Below are positions 45,168 through 54,265 of a stretch of DNA of 64,000 nucleotides, piece by piece (position 1 is the first letter of the stretch; every line of letters starts with the position of its first letter). A program made the position numbers and the translations under genes. Origin of the DNA: Antarcticibacterium arcticum (GTDB lineage Bacteria > Bacteroidota > Bacteroidia > Flavobacteriales > Flavobacteriaceae); NCBI RefSeq assembly GCF_007993795.1, contig NZ_CP042476.1, positions 186,001-250,000 on the forward strand, read 5' to 3'. The notes beneath the pieces were generated by a model. It ran no database searches and was not told where the DNA came from. It worked only from the letters and a program-made list of their open reading frames with translations.

Positions 45168-46736
45168 ATGAATAAAAAATTATTCCTCTTTCTCGTGGTA
45201 CTTATGAGTTTATCGCTTATAGGAATAATTTTCGTTCAGGGATATTGGATAAAAACCACGGTAGATGATAAGGAGGAGCAATTTTCTTATAATGCCAAAC
45301 AGGTATTAATAAATGTTTCCAAGGAGCTCCAAAATGAAGAACTTGAAAATTTCTGGTTTGAATTCAACAGGGGAGATAGTGCGACCGTAGCTTTAAATGA
45401 AGTATCAATGTTACGGCATTTTCAAATGGAAAGCAACCGGTTTGGAAGTACTACAGATGTCATGTCTGAAGGAATTGTGGAGGAGGATTATAAGGTGTCA
45501 TCAGATTTTTTGGTTTCAGCACGTGACAGTACAGAGTTTGTACAGGCATTGAATAAGAGTATTAACAGTCTTTTTAAAAAGGAGGACGCGAAGGGGAATG
45601 AACTTTCTACAGAAGCAAAGCTGGGGCAGTTAATGGGGATGAGCGAAATGCAGAGAAATTTACTGCGCTCCTATATTTCTGAATTTACTTCTAAGATACC
45701 GATTCACCGGAGGATCTCAGAAAAGAAGATTGAAACTATACTTGCACGCGAACTGAAAAATTACAATCTGGAAACAGATTTTGAATATGCGGTATACAGC
45801 AATTCTCTGGGCACTAAAGTGCATTCAGATAATTTTAAGGCAGATCATCCTGCCACGTATTCTGTACCGTTATTTGTAAATGCTCTTGGACAGAGCAATT
45901 ATCAATTGGCGGTGAATTTTACAGGAAAGAAAAAGGTTGTACTGTCCGCAGTTACCCTAATGGCGGCCTTGTCTATTATTTTTACTCTTATTATAGTTAT
46001 TGCGTATTCCAGCGCCTTGTCACAATTAATAAAACAGCGCCAGATCTCGCAGATAAAAACAGATTTTATAAATAATATGACACACGAGTTCAAAACTCCT
46101 ATCGCCACTATTAATCTGGCTCTTGATGCTATCAAGAACCCCAAGATCATCAATGATCAGGAAAAGGTTAACCGGTATTTGCAAATGATAAGGGATGAGA
46201 ATAAGAGAATGAATGCACAGGTTGAAAATGTACTTCAAATTTCCAAGCTGGAAAAGAATGAGCTGGATCTTAAAAAGGAACGCCTGCATTTACATGATCT
46301 GGTCGAGGAAGCGATCAATCACGTTCAATTAATAGTAGAAGATCGCAACGGATATATAAAAACACATTTTGGAGCCTTAAAATCCTCGGTGCTGGCAAAT
46401 GAAGATCATTTGACCAATGTTGTGATCAACATACTGGATAATGCCGTAAAATATTCCCCCGAAGAGCCCCGTATTGATATTTTCACAGAGAATGTGAGGA
46501 ATTATATTGTGATGAAGGTGAGGGACCAGGGATCTGGAATGAGCAGGACAGTACAAAAAAAGATATTTGAAAAGTTCTACCGTGAACACACGGGAGACAT
46601 ACATAATGTGAAAGGTCATGGTTTAGGCCTGGCTTACACAAAACGAATCCTGGACGATCATCACGGTACCATTACGGTAGAAAGTGAAAAAGGAAAGGGA
46701 AGTATATTTATAATTAAATTACCATTAATAACGTAG
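45168..46736 (+). CDS. Sensor histidine kinase (RprX-like)
   Basis: A 522-residue inner-membrane kinase. TM1 is at about 4-28, a periplasmic sensor of about 230 residues without an identified ligand fold follows, and TM2 is at about 256-283. The HisKA domain contains His306 in 'NNMTHEFKTPIATINLALD'; the ATP-binding domain has the N box 'NVVINILDNAVKYSPEEP', 'GSGMS' and 'GHGLGLAYT'. It autophosphorylates on His306 and signals to the regulator encoded 5 nt downstream. The signal is unknown. The pair resembles RprX/RprY of Bacteroides in layout. Confidence 0.94.
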   Translation: MNKKLFLFLVVLMSLSLIGIIFVQGYWIKTTVDDKEEQFSYNAKQVLINVSKELQNEELENFWFEFNRGDSATVALNEVSMLRHFQMESNRFGSTTDVMSEGIVEEDYKVSSDFLVSARDSTEFVQALNKSINSLFKKEDAKGNELSTEAKLGQLMGMSEMQRNLLRSYISEFTSKIPIHRRISEKKIETILARELKNYNLETDFEYAVYSNSLGTKVHSDNFKADHPATYSVPLFVNALGQSNYQLAVNFTGKKKVVLSAVTLMAALSIIFTLIIVIAYSSALSQLIKQRQISQIKTDFINNMTHEFKTPIATINLALDAIKNPKIINDQEKVNRYLQMIRDENKRMNAQVENVLQISKLEKNELDLKKERLHLHDLVEEAINHVQLIVEDRNGYIKTHFGALKSSVLANEDHLTNVVINILDNAVKYSPEEPRIDIFTENVRNYIVMKVRDQGSGMSRTVQKKIFEKFYREHTGDIHNVKGHGLGLAYTKRILDDHHGTITVESEKGKGSIFIIKLPLIT

Positions 46737-46741
46737 AAAAT

Positions 46742-47464
46742 ATGGAAACTGAAAGCAAGAAAATTTTACTGGTTGAGGACGATCCCAATTTTGGAACGGT
46801 CTTAAAAGATTATTTGGCAATGAATGACTATGAGGTTACTCACGCCAAGAATGGAATGGAAGGATTTGAAAAGTTTAAAAAAGACGATTTTGATCTTTGT
46901 ATTCTTGATGTAATGATGCCTTATAAAGACGGGTTTACCCTGGCAAAGGAGATTCGCGACAAGAATGAGGAAGTTCCAATTATTTTCTTAACCGCAAAAG
47001 CGATGAAAGAAGATGTGTTGAAAGGTTACAAGGTTGGGGCAGATGATTACCTGAACAAGCCTTTTGACAGCGAAGTGTTACTTATGAAAATAAAGGCTAT
47101 TATGCAGCGAAAAGCTACAGATAGTGTGGCAGACAGTAAACAATTCGAATTCCAGATAGGTGGATTCCATCTTAACTCAAAGTTGAGGTTCCTTACCTAT
47201 AATAATGAAGAACCAACCAAACTTTCTCCAAAGGAAAATGAGTTATTGCGCCTTCTTGCGTTGCACGAGAATGATCTTATGCCACGGGAACTTGCATTAA
47301 CCAAAATCTGGAGAGATGACAATTACTTTACCTCCCGAAGTATGGATGTTTACATAGCAAAATTGCGTAAATATCTTAAGAAGGATGAGAATGTTGAAAT
47401 ATTGAACATTCATGGTGAAGGATTCAGGCTGGTAGTGAAGAATAAAGAAACTACAGAAGCTTAG
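46742..47464 (+). CDS. OmpR/RprY-type response regulator
   Basis: A 240-residue transcription factor. The receiver domain (about 7-122) has the acidic pair in VEDDPN, the phosphoacceptor Asp56 in 'CILDVMMPYKDG' and the Thr/Lys pair in 'FLTAKAM' and 'LNKPF'. The C-terminal winged-helix domain (about 140-235) contains 'LSPKENELLRLLALHENDLM' and 'FTSRSMDVYIAKLRKYLKKD'. It is the partner of the kinase upstream. Targets may include its own operon and the neighbouring HYR gene (shared motif). Confidence 0.95.
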   Translation: METESKKILLVEDDPNFGTVLKDYLAMNDYEVTHAKNGMEGFEKFKKDDFDLCILDVMMPYKDGFTLAKEIRDKNEEVPIIFLTAKAMKEDVLKGYKVGADDYLNKPFDSEVLLMKIKAIMQRKATDSVADSKQFEFQIGGFHLNSKLRFLTYNNEEPTKLSPKENELLRLLALHENDLMPRELALTKIWRDDNYFTSRSMDVYIAKLRKYLKKDENVEILNIHGEGFRLVVKNKETTEA

Positions 47465-47496
47465 ATTAAGCGATAAAATATTCAGTTTCTACAAGT

Positions 47497-47598
47497 AGAG
47501 CTGTATAAAGATAAATAGAGGAGAAGACTGCGGTTGTCAAATAAAATTGGTGATCTGCCGTTATATAAACTACTCATTTTTAATCTTTATACAGCTCT
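47497..47598. repeat. 16-bp perfect inverted repeat flanking 70 nt
   Basis: AGAGCTGTATAAAGAT (47497-47512) and ATCTTTATACAGCTCT (47583-47598) are exact reverse complements, with 70 nt between them. The right arm is followed by TTT. It could act as the operon's terminator or be a miniature mobile element; no duplicated target site was recognised. Confidence 0.65.
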
Positions 47599-47675
47599 TT
47601 TGCGTTTAAACGTTAACAAAACTGCAACCCTGTTTCTCTTGAAACTACACTATATTTACCGCTTAAACTTTTTAA

Positions 47676-50600
47676 ATGAGCGGTAGCCCTACCGAAAAAA
47701 CATATATGTCATCTCTCTCCCCGAATTTTATTGGACAGGGAAACTTATGGTTTATTCTGGGGGTACTTTTCTTTTTTATGGGGGTGACGCAGGTGAGGGG
47801 GCAGGATCCGACATATGCTCATGTGGAGGAGCGACAAATGGAAAATATTAATGTAACATTTGCTGATGCATTAAATATTGAACAAAAAGTTAATAGAGTA
47901 ATAATTTCTGTTGATGTAAATCCTCAAGGGGAAGTTTTCGTTTTAACTTTTGGCAATGGTATTAAAAAAGTAGGATCTTCAGGTCAATTAATTGATTTTA
48001 TACCAAATAGTGGCGGTAGGTTAAATTCTCCAATGGATTTTGCAATTAATAGTGAAGGAAAATTTTATGTGGCAGTTAACTCAGGTAGTAATAAATCTAT
48101 TCGTGTATTCTCTGCCACGGGTGTCTTCTTAGCATCTGAAAATATTGGAACAGGTGCATTTGGAACAGGACCTAATTATTTTAAGGGTCCAGTGGGAGTA
48201 GCATTTGATGTGCACGACAATCTTTTTATAGCCGATCATTATACAGGTAGCGAAACGAATGTTCCCCAACCGAGTAGGGTAAAGATATATACTAAGGGTC
48301 CTACCGGAAGCTATGTTAACAGACTACTCACAGAATTTCACCAGGTAGAAGGTGAGGAGTTATTTTTTGCTTATAGAATTGCGGCGGATAGTCAGGGATA
48401 TATATATGTAGCAGAGCAAGGTAATTCTACTGGAAACGCAAGGATTCAGGTAATTAAACTCGATAATAATAATATTCCTAAAAGAATTGCAATTATAGGT
48501 GGAGTAGGAGACCAAATTGGATCACCAGGAAGTCTTTATATTGATAGATATGATTATTTACATGCTGCAGATTTTGGAAATGAGGTAAGCATGACTAGTA
48601 TATTGGAGGCAGGTAATGACCCCTTTAAATTATTTGAGATTTTTGAACCAGTTAAAAGAGGAATTCAAAATAATGTGTTCAAAATAAATATTTATAAAGA
48701 TTTTGAGTACACCGGTGCAATTTCCGAAGAGATTGATTTTCCAATCGATTTTGCATTGAATTCTTGTGATAAACTTTTTGTTAATAATGCGATTTTAAGC
48801 GGTACCACGGGATCACCTCCATTTTATTTTGGACTCAATGCAACCATGGATTTTGATCTTGAAATCTATAAAAGAACACCTTCTTTTGATACCGAAGAGC
48901 CCGAAATAACAAATTGTTCTCCGGATATTACAGTTCCAGCTCCCGCAGGTCAAACTTTTGCCATAGTTCAATTTGATACACCCACAGCAGGTGACAATTG
49001 TTCAACAGTTACAGTGACCCAAACTTTAGGTTTAGCTTCCAACAGTCAGTTTCCCATAGGAATACATAACATTCAATTTACTGCAACCGATGAAGCTGGA
49101 AATTCATCAGATTGTACTTTTACTATTACCGTAACCGGAGAAGTTCCGCCAGCACCAACAGTTTTTGAAAATTGCCCAGGTAATATATCGGTATCAACTA
49201 CCCAGGGGATCTGTGGCGCATCCGTCACCTTTTCTACTCCAAATGCATATGATGGTAATGGACCTGTACAAGTAGTGTTAACTTCTGAAATTGGATCAGG
49301 AGAGATATTTCCTGTAGGTGAGAGTACCGTTATTTTTGAAGCTACCGGTGAAGATGGCATTGCTGTAAAATGTAGTTTTAAGGTCACAGTAATTGATAAT
49401 ATAAAACCAACTATTTCCTGTCCCCCAAACACTTCCGTAAATGCAGATTCCAACGGAAACTTCACTTTGCCCAATTATACAGGAAGTGCAACTGCCTCAG
49501 ATAACTGCGGTGTGGTAAGTGTTACTCAATTGCCCTTACCAGGAACCAACATAAATGAAGACACAGAGATCAATCTTACAGCTACAGATGAGGCTGGAAA
49601 TAAAAGTATATGCACTTTCACTGTTTCATTAACCCAACAGCCTGCTCCAAAGGCAGAATGTCTTAATATAACCATAGACCTTGATAATACAGGTAAAGCT
49701 GTAATTACACCAGGCCAGATCTATGATGGTGATGCTGTTCAGGATGGAGTAACTTTGACCTTAAATAAAGAAAATTTCACCTGTGAAGATTTGGGAGCAA
49801 ATCAGGTGATTTTAACCGTTACAGGAAGTAATGGAGTTTCTTCCAGTTGTACAGCTACAGTAACGGTAAGAGATAACACTCCTCCTACGGTTCAATGCCC
49901 TGCTTCAAATTATATAATACAATACGAAGGCGAAAAAGAGGTTGTAATCCCCAATTTTTCAGCCCAATTTAACCCTTCAGATAATTGTACTCAAGATCTG
50001 ATAATTACGCAAGATCCACAACCGGGAACAATAGTGACCCAGGATACCTGGATAAGATTCACCGTGGAAGATGAAGCCGGAGCACAGAGCGGATGTGCTT
50101 TTTGGGTAATCCTGGAGGACAGCAGACAACTGAATATAACCTGTCCTGAAGATAAAATTTATACAGCAGAAGCAAATTGCGGAACCACAATGCCCGATTT
50201 TAGAGGGGAGGTAACCGTTAATATACCACCAGCCCGTATCACTCAGCACCCGGAACCCGGTTTTCCAATTAATGGGTCAACAAATGTTACTTTCACTGCA
50301 GTTTATGAGGATCAAAGAGTTTCCTGTACTATTAAGTATACAATGCAAGATACTACATTCCCTGTTTTTGATTGTGTTGCAGACCAAACTGAAACAGTTG
50401 AAGATGGAGAAGGCTTCTCACTACCCAATTATATTTTACAATTAGACGCTTCAGATAATTGCTGGATTGCTAGTTTTAAGCAGGTGCCTGATGTAGGAAC
50501 CGTGGTATTTAACGATACTGAGATAACCCTCTCCGCGACAGATGATGCGGGAAATACCACTGAATGTTCTTTTACTTTAACTATTGAGGAGGAATCTAAT

Positions 50601-52319
50601 CCAGATCCACCTACATTCGATTGTTTGATAGGAGAAATTATATTACCACCTAATGAGAATTGTGAATTCATAGTAGGAAACTATGAAGTGGAAGGGGTTT
50701 CCAATTTTCGAAATTTCACGAATGAATCTGTATTTCAGAATATTGCACCCGGAACCGAAATTTTAGAGGACATCTTAATTATTCTTGATGTGCGGGATGA
50801 AGGAATAAGCGTAGGAACCTGTGAATTTTGGATACGGGTTGAGGAGGTTAGTCCTCCTGTCATAACCTGCCCCGGCACCCAAACAGAATTTTACAACCCG
50901 GAAGAAGGATTTGTACTGCCCGATTACCGTAACCTGGCAGAAGTCACAGGGGATTGCGGAATTGCGGGAATAACCCAAACCCCATCCCCGGGAACTATCA
51001 TAAATGTAAATACGCAGGTGCAACTGATTGTAACCAGTAATGCTAATCTTGTTTCCCAATGTGAATTTATGGTAAACCTAAGTGAGGAGGAGGTTTTGGA
51101 AATTAGCTGTATTGAAGATCAGGAAGAGGAAATAAATGAGAATTGTGAACTGGTGGTTCCCGATTATACTTCCTTGGCAAGTGTCAATTTTGAAAATGCT
51201 ACGGTTACTCAATCTCCCGTACCCGGAACCGCGGTGAGTGGAAATACGACTATCAGGTTAACGGCTACCTTAAACGGAGAGACAGATGAATGTTCGTTTT
51301 TGCTAACTACCAAGGATTCAACTCCGCCGGTGGCTGTTTGTGTCACAGATTTTGAGCTACAGCTTAATGAGAATGGTACGGCATCGATAAACGCAGCAGA
51401 CTTCGGGGCACAGTCTACAGATAATTGCGAAATCGTGAGCATGAGCCTTGATAAAACAATTTTTACAACTGCTGATATAGGTGAAAATACAGTAATCCTT
51501 ACGGTAACCGATGCCTCAGGTTATACAGATACCTGCCAGGCCCTGGTGAATGTTTTGCCTTATGAGGGAACTACAAACCCCAATTTCACTTGCCGTACCG
51601 AAGTTACCTTGTCTTTGGATTCGACAGGAAATGCGATTCTGGAAGCTTCAAACCTTTATACCGGAGATGCGGCTGATAAAATTTTCACCCTGAGCAAAGC
51701 TAATTTTAACTGCTCTAATCTTGGAAATAATGAGGTGACTCTTTCCTGGACAGGTAGTGATGGCCCCGGTTCCTGTGTAATAAAAGTTGTGGTTAAAGAT
51801 GAAATACCTCCCGTAGTGCGAACCAGGAATATTTCAATGTTCCTTAGCCAAACCGGGCAAGTACAACTAAGTGCGTTCCTTTTTGATGCCGGATTTTCAG
51901 ATAATTGCGGACCAGTGACTTTTAGTATCGACAAGACCTCTCTTAGCTGTAAAGATTTAGGGGATAATACTATTACCCTTACAGTGACCGATGCCAGCGG
52001 CAATGTTTCAACAGGAACCGCAATAGTAAGCCTTACCGGTAATTGTGAGGAACCTGGGGAGCCGGGCGAGGACAGGTATGAATACATCTATATTTATCCT
52101 AACCCAACCACGGGACCCATTACTTTCTGGACACCCGCCAATACAAAAATTGAAAAGGTGGAGGTGTATGACCAACGGGGCCGGTTTATAATGATGCAAC
52201 TTTTTCCCGAATCTGTTTTAAGATATCAAATGGATCTTAGCGGGCTGCAGCAGGCGGTGTATATACTGCATCTTTTTACCAGCGACGGGAACAAAATAAT
52301 CCGGGTAATAATCAAATAG
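47676..52319 (+). CDS. Giant secreted NHL/HYR-repeat protein with type IX sorting domain
   Basis: A 1547-residue surface or secreted protein. A signal segment lies at about 22-43 (cleavage near VRG-QD). Residues about 50-405 form an NHL-like beta-propeller region ('GFPxD' type blades such as 'SVDVNPQGEVFVLTFG', 'FALNSCDKLFVNN'). About thirteen Ig-like HYR modules of roughly 80 residues follow (about 406-1465); most have a 'DNC' or 'NC' element and end in 'DEAGN...C.F.V.V'. The last 80 residues are a type A sorting domain: 'YPNPTTGPITFW' and terminal 'KIIRVIIK'. It is exported by the Por/type IX system and probably acts in adhesion or polymer binding. The NHL part is visibly more AT-rich than the rest. 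Confidence 0.88.
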   Translation: MSGSPTEKTYMSSLSPNFIGQGNLWFILGVLFFFMGVTQVRGQDPTYAHVEERQMENINVTFADALNIEQKVNRVIISVDVNPQGEVFVLTFGNGIKKVGSSGQLIDFIPNSGGRLNSPMDFAINSEGKFYVAVNSGSNKSIRVFSATGVFLASENIGTGAFGTGPNYFKGPVGVAFDVHDNLFIADHYTGSETNVPQPSRVKIYTKGPTGSYVNRLLTEFHQVEGEELFFAYRIAADSQGYIYVAEQGNSTGNARIQVIKLDNNNIPKRIAIIGGVGDQIGSPGSLYIDRYDYLHAADFGNEVSMTSILEAGNDPFKLFEIFEPVKRGIQNNVFKINIYKDFEYTGAISEEIDFPIDFALNSCDKLFVNNAILSGTTGSPPFYFGLNATMDFDLEIYKRTPSFDTEEPEITNCSPDITVPAPAGQTFAIVQFDTPTAGDNCSTVTVTQTLGLASNSQFPIGIHNIQFTATDEAGNSSDCTFTITVTGEVPPAPTVFENCPGNISVSTTQGICGASVTFSTPNAYDGNGPVQVVLTSEIGSGEIFPVGESTVIFEATGEDGIAVKCSFKVTVIDNIKPTISCPPNTSVNADSNGNFTLPNYTGSATASDNCGVVSVTQLPLPGTNINEDTEINLTATDEAGNKSICTFTVSLTQQPAPKAECLNITIDLDNTGKAVITPGQIYDGDAVQDGVTLTLNKENFTCEDLGANQVILTVTGSNGVSSSCTATVTVRDNTPPTVQCPASNYIIQYEGEKEVVIPNFSAQFNPSDNCTQDLIITQDPQPGTIVTQDTWIRFTVEDEAGAQSGCAFWVILEDSRQLNITCPEDKIYTAEANCGTTMPDFRGEVTVNIPPARITQHPEPGFPINGSTNVTFTAVYEDQRVSCTIKYTMQDTTFPVFDCVADQTETVEDGEGFSLPNYILQLDASDNCWIASFKQVPDVGTVVFNDTEITLSATDDAGNTTECSFTLTIEEESNPDPPTFDCLIGEIILPPNENCEFIVGNYEVEGVSNFRNFTNESVFQNIAPGTEILEDILIILDVRDEGISVGTCEFWIRVEEVSPPVITCPGTQTEFYNPEEGFVLPDYRNLAEVTGDCGIAGITQTPSPGTIINVNTQVQLIVTSNANLVSQCEFMVNLSEEEVLEISCIEDQEEEINENCELVVPDYTSLASVNFENATVTQSPVPGTAVSGNTTIRLTATLNGETDECSFLLTTKDSTPPVAVCVTDFELQLNENGTASINAADFGAQSTDNCEIVSMSLDKTIFTTADIGENTVILTVTDASGYTDTCQALVNVLPYEGTTNPNFTCRTEVTLSLDSTGNAILEASNLYTGDAADKIFTLSKANFNCSNLGNNEVTLSWTGSDGPGSCVIKVVVKDEIPPVVRTRNISMFLSQTGQVQLSAFLFDAGFSDNCGPVTFSIDKTSLSCKDLGDNTITLTVTDASGNVSTGTAIVSLTGNCEEPGEPGEDRYEYIYIYPNPTTGPITFWTPANTKIEKVEVYDQRGRFIMMQLFPESVLRYQMDLSGLQQAVYILHLFTSDGNKIIRVIIK

Positions 52320-53238
52320 AAGAACTATCCTTCTTCACCTCATTTTCTATAAATGAAATTATTTCAGAAGCAGGGGTAGTGTAGTCAAACCAATGTATAT
52401 CTTCCTCTTTTCTAAACCAGGTAAGCTGTCTTTTGGCAAATCTTCGGGTGTTTTTTTTGATCTCTTCCACCGCCTCTTCCAGAGTTGTTTTTCCTTCAAA
52501 ATGCTCAAATAATTCCTTATAACCCACAGTGTTTAGTGCGTTGAGATCTTTTTGAGCAAATAGTCCCAGGGCTTCCTGCAATAAGCCCTCTTTCAACATT
52601 TGATCAACACGTTGGTTAATGCGGTCATAGATCACTTCCCGGGGTGCACTTAATCCAATTTTAAGGGCTTTAAAATTTCTTGAAGATTTCCCCTGTTGTA
52701 GAAAGGTAGAATATGGTTTTCCGGTACCCAGACAAATTTCGAGTGCACGTATTACCCGGTGTGGATTATTAATGTCAATCTTTTCAAAGGTTTCGGGATC
52801 AAGATTTTTCAACTGCTCCTGTAATGGTATAAGTCCCGTTTGCTGGACTTTATCATTCAGCGCAGCGCGAATGGCAGAATCAACTTCCGGAAAGCTATCA
52901 AGGCCTTCCAACACACTTTTTACATAAAGTCCGCTGCCGCCAACCATTATAAGCAGCCGGTATGTTTGGAAAAGTTCCTCAATCTTTTCAAGAGCATCCC
53001 TTTCAAAATCCCCCACAGAGTAATTTTCCTGAATAGATCTATGCTGAATAAAATGATGCCGGGCGGCCGATAGTTCTTCGGCTGAAGGTGCCGCGGTACC
53101 AATATGCATTTCCCTGAAAAACTGCCGGGAATCTGCAGAAAGTATTTCACTATTAAAAGCCCGGGCCAGTTGTATGCTTAACGACGTTTTTCCAATTCCG
53201 GTAGGCCCTACAATACTTATAAGGTAAGGTTTATTCAT
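52312..53238 (-). CDS. miaA: tRNA dimethylallyltransferase
   Basis: A 308-residue enzyme that adds a dimethylallyl group to A37 of tRNAs reading UNN codons. P-loop 'GPTGIGKTS' is at 11-19, followed by 'EILSADSRQFFREMHIGTA', 'RHHFIQHRSIQENYSVGDFE', 'MVGGSGLYVKSVLEGL' and 'RQLTWFRKEEDIHWFD'. Length is normal. Its 3' end overlaps the convergent HYR gene by 8 nt and its start overlaps the channel gene by 8 nt. Confidence 0.97.
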   Translation of the reverse strand: MNKPYLISIVGPTGIGKTSLSIQLARAFNSEILSADSRQFFREMHIGTAAPSAEELSAARHHFIQHRSIQENYSVGDFERDALEKIEELFQTYRLLIMVGGSGLYVKSVLEGLDSFPEVDSAIRAALNDKVQQTGLIPLQEQLKNLDPETFEKIDINNPHRVIRALEICLGTGKPYSTFLQQGKSSRNFKALKIGLSAPREVIYDRINQRVDQMLKEGLLQEALGLFAQKDLNALNTVGYKELFEHFEGKTTLEEAVEEIKKNTRRFAKRQLTWFRKEEDIHWFDYTTPASEIISFIENEVKKDSSSI

Positions 53239-54058
53239 TTAATTTACTTCCGCAGTTATGGCAAAACTCAGCCTTATCCAAATGTTTGGTTTCATTGCAA
53301 TGTGGGCAAACCTGGGTGTTTGTAGGAATAGTGGGTTGTTTAAAATATTTAGTGTATTCAGCACTTACAATTCCCGTAGGTACGGCAATAATTCCATAAC
53401 CTGTTACCATGATAATAGAGGCAATAAACCTTCCCAAAGGGGTTATTGGGTGAATATCCCCAAATCCTACAGTGGTAAGGGTGACAATGGCCCAATATAT
53501 ACCAAGGGGAATGTTATCAAAACCACCTGCTTCTCCTTCAACCAGGTACATTAATGTACCCATGATGATGCATATTATAATAACTGTATATAAGAAGATA
53601 AGGATCTTTGCCCTGCTGTTACGAAGTGCCAGAAGAAGCCTGTTGGATTCTCCAATATAGCGTGTAATCTTAAGGATCCTGAAAACCCTTAAAAGTCTTA
53701 AGGCCCTGATTGCAAACAACATATTATGGCCCCCTGCTATTATAGAAACATAGGTGGGAATTGTGGATAGAAAATCCACTATGCCATAAAAACTGAAGAT
53801 GTATTTTTTCGGTTTATTAATGGCAATGATCCTCAAGATGTATTCTATTGTGAAAAAAAAGGTGATCACCCATTCTGCAATATAGAATTGCCAGTAATAC
53901 CGTTGATTAAGGGAGTCAATACTTTCCAGCATTACCAGGGCAATACTTAGTACAATAACTAAAAGTAGAATTACATCAAATAGTTTACCCATGGGGGTAT
54001 CTGCTTCATAGATTATTTCGTGAAGCTTAACTTTCCATTTGGGGGTTCCTTTTTTCAA
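53231..54058 (-). CDS. Voltage-gated K+ channel-like ion transporter with zinc ribbon
   Basis: A 275-residue inner-membrane channel. Six hydrophobic helices are seen; S4 carries spaced arginines in 'RALRLLRVFRILKITRY' (about 117-133) and the pore has 'TLTTVGFGDIHP' (about 193-204), the K+ selectivity filter. The C-terminal 30 residues hold two CxxC pairs (CPHCNETK ... CHNCGSK), a zinc-ribbon tail that is not usual in short bacterial Kv channels. The start is TTG. It overlaps miaA, so the two are co-transcribed. Confidence 0.92.
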   Translation of the reverse strand: MKKGTPKWKVKLHEIIYEADTPMGKLFDVILLLVIVLSIALVMLESIDSLNQRYYWQFYIAEWVITFFFTIEYILRIIAINKPKKYIFSFYGIVDFLSTIPTYVSIIAGGHNMLFAIRALRLLRVFRILKITRYIGESNRLLLALRNSRAKILIFLYTVIIICIIMGTLMYLVEGEAGGFDNIPLGIYWAIVTLTTVGFGDIHPITPLGRFIASIIMVTGYGIIAVPTGIVSAEYTKYFKQPTIPTNTQVCPHCNETKHLDKAEFCHNCGSKLNE

Positions 54059-54265
54059 AAACGAAAATTATTGGGATAAAGTTAAATAATTTCCCGGATA
54101 ACTTGGAAAGATTGTAGGTGAACCATGCTCAATCCCTTCAAAAAAACAGTACGGGACTCTATGATCGCAATTTATTGGAAAAATTCTTTATCGAATGCCG
54201 AATTCAACCATCGGTACTTCTACCCTTAAAAATAAATTATTCTTGCTGTATTGCCAGAAATAAAT

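Noticed and set aside
49073..52087. Minus-strand frames opposite the HYR gene
   Set aside because: They are shadows of repetitive coding sequence and have no family features.
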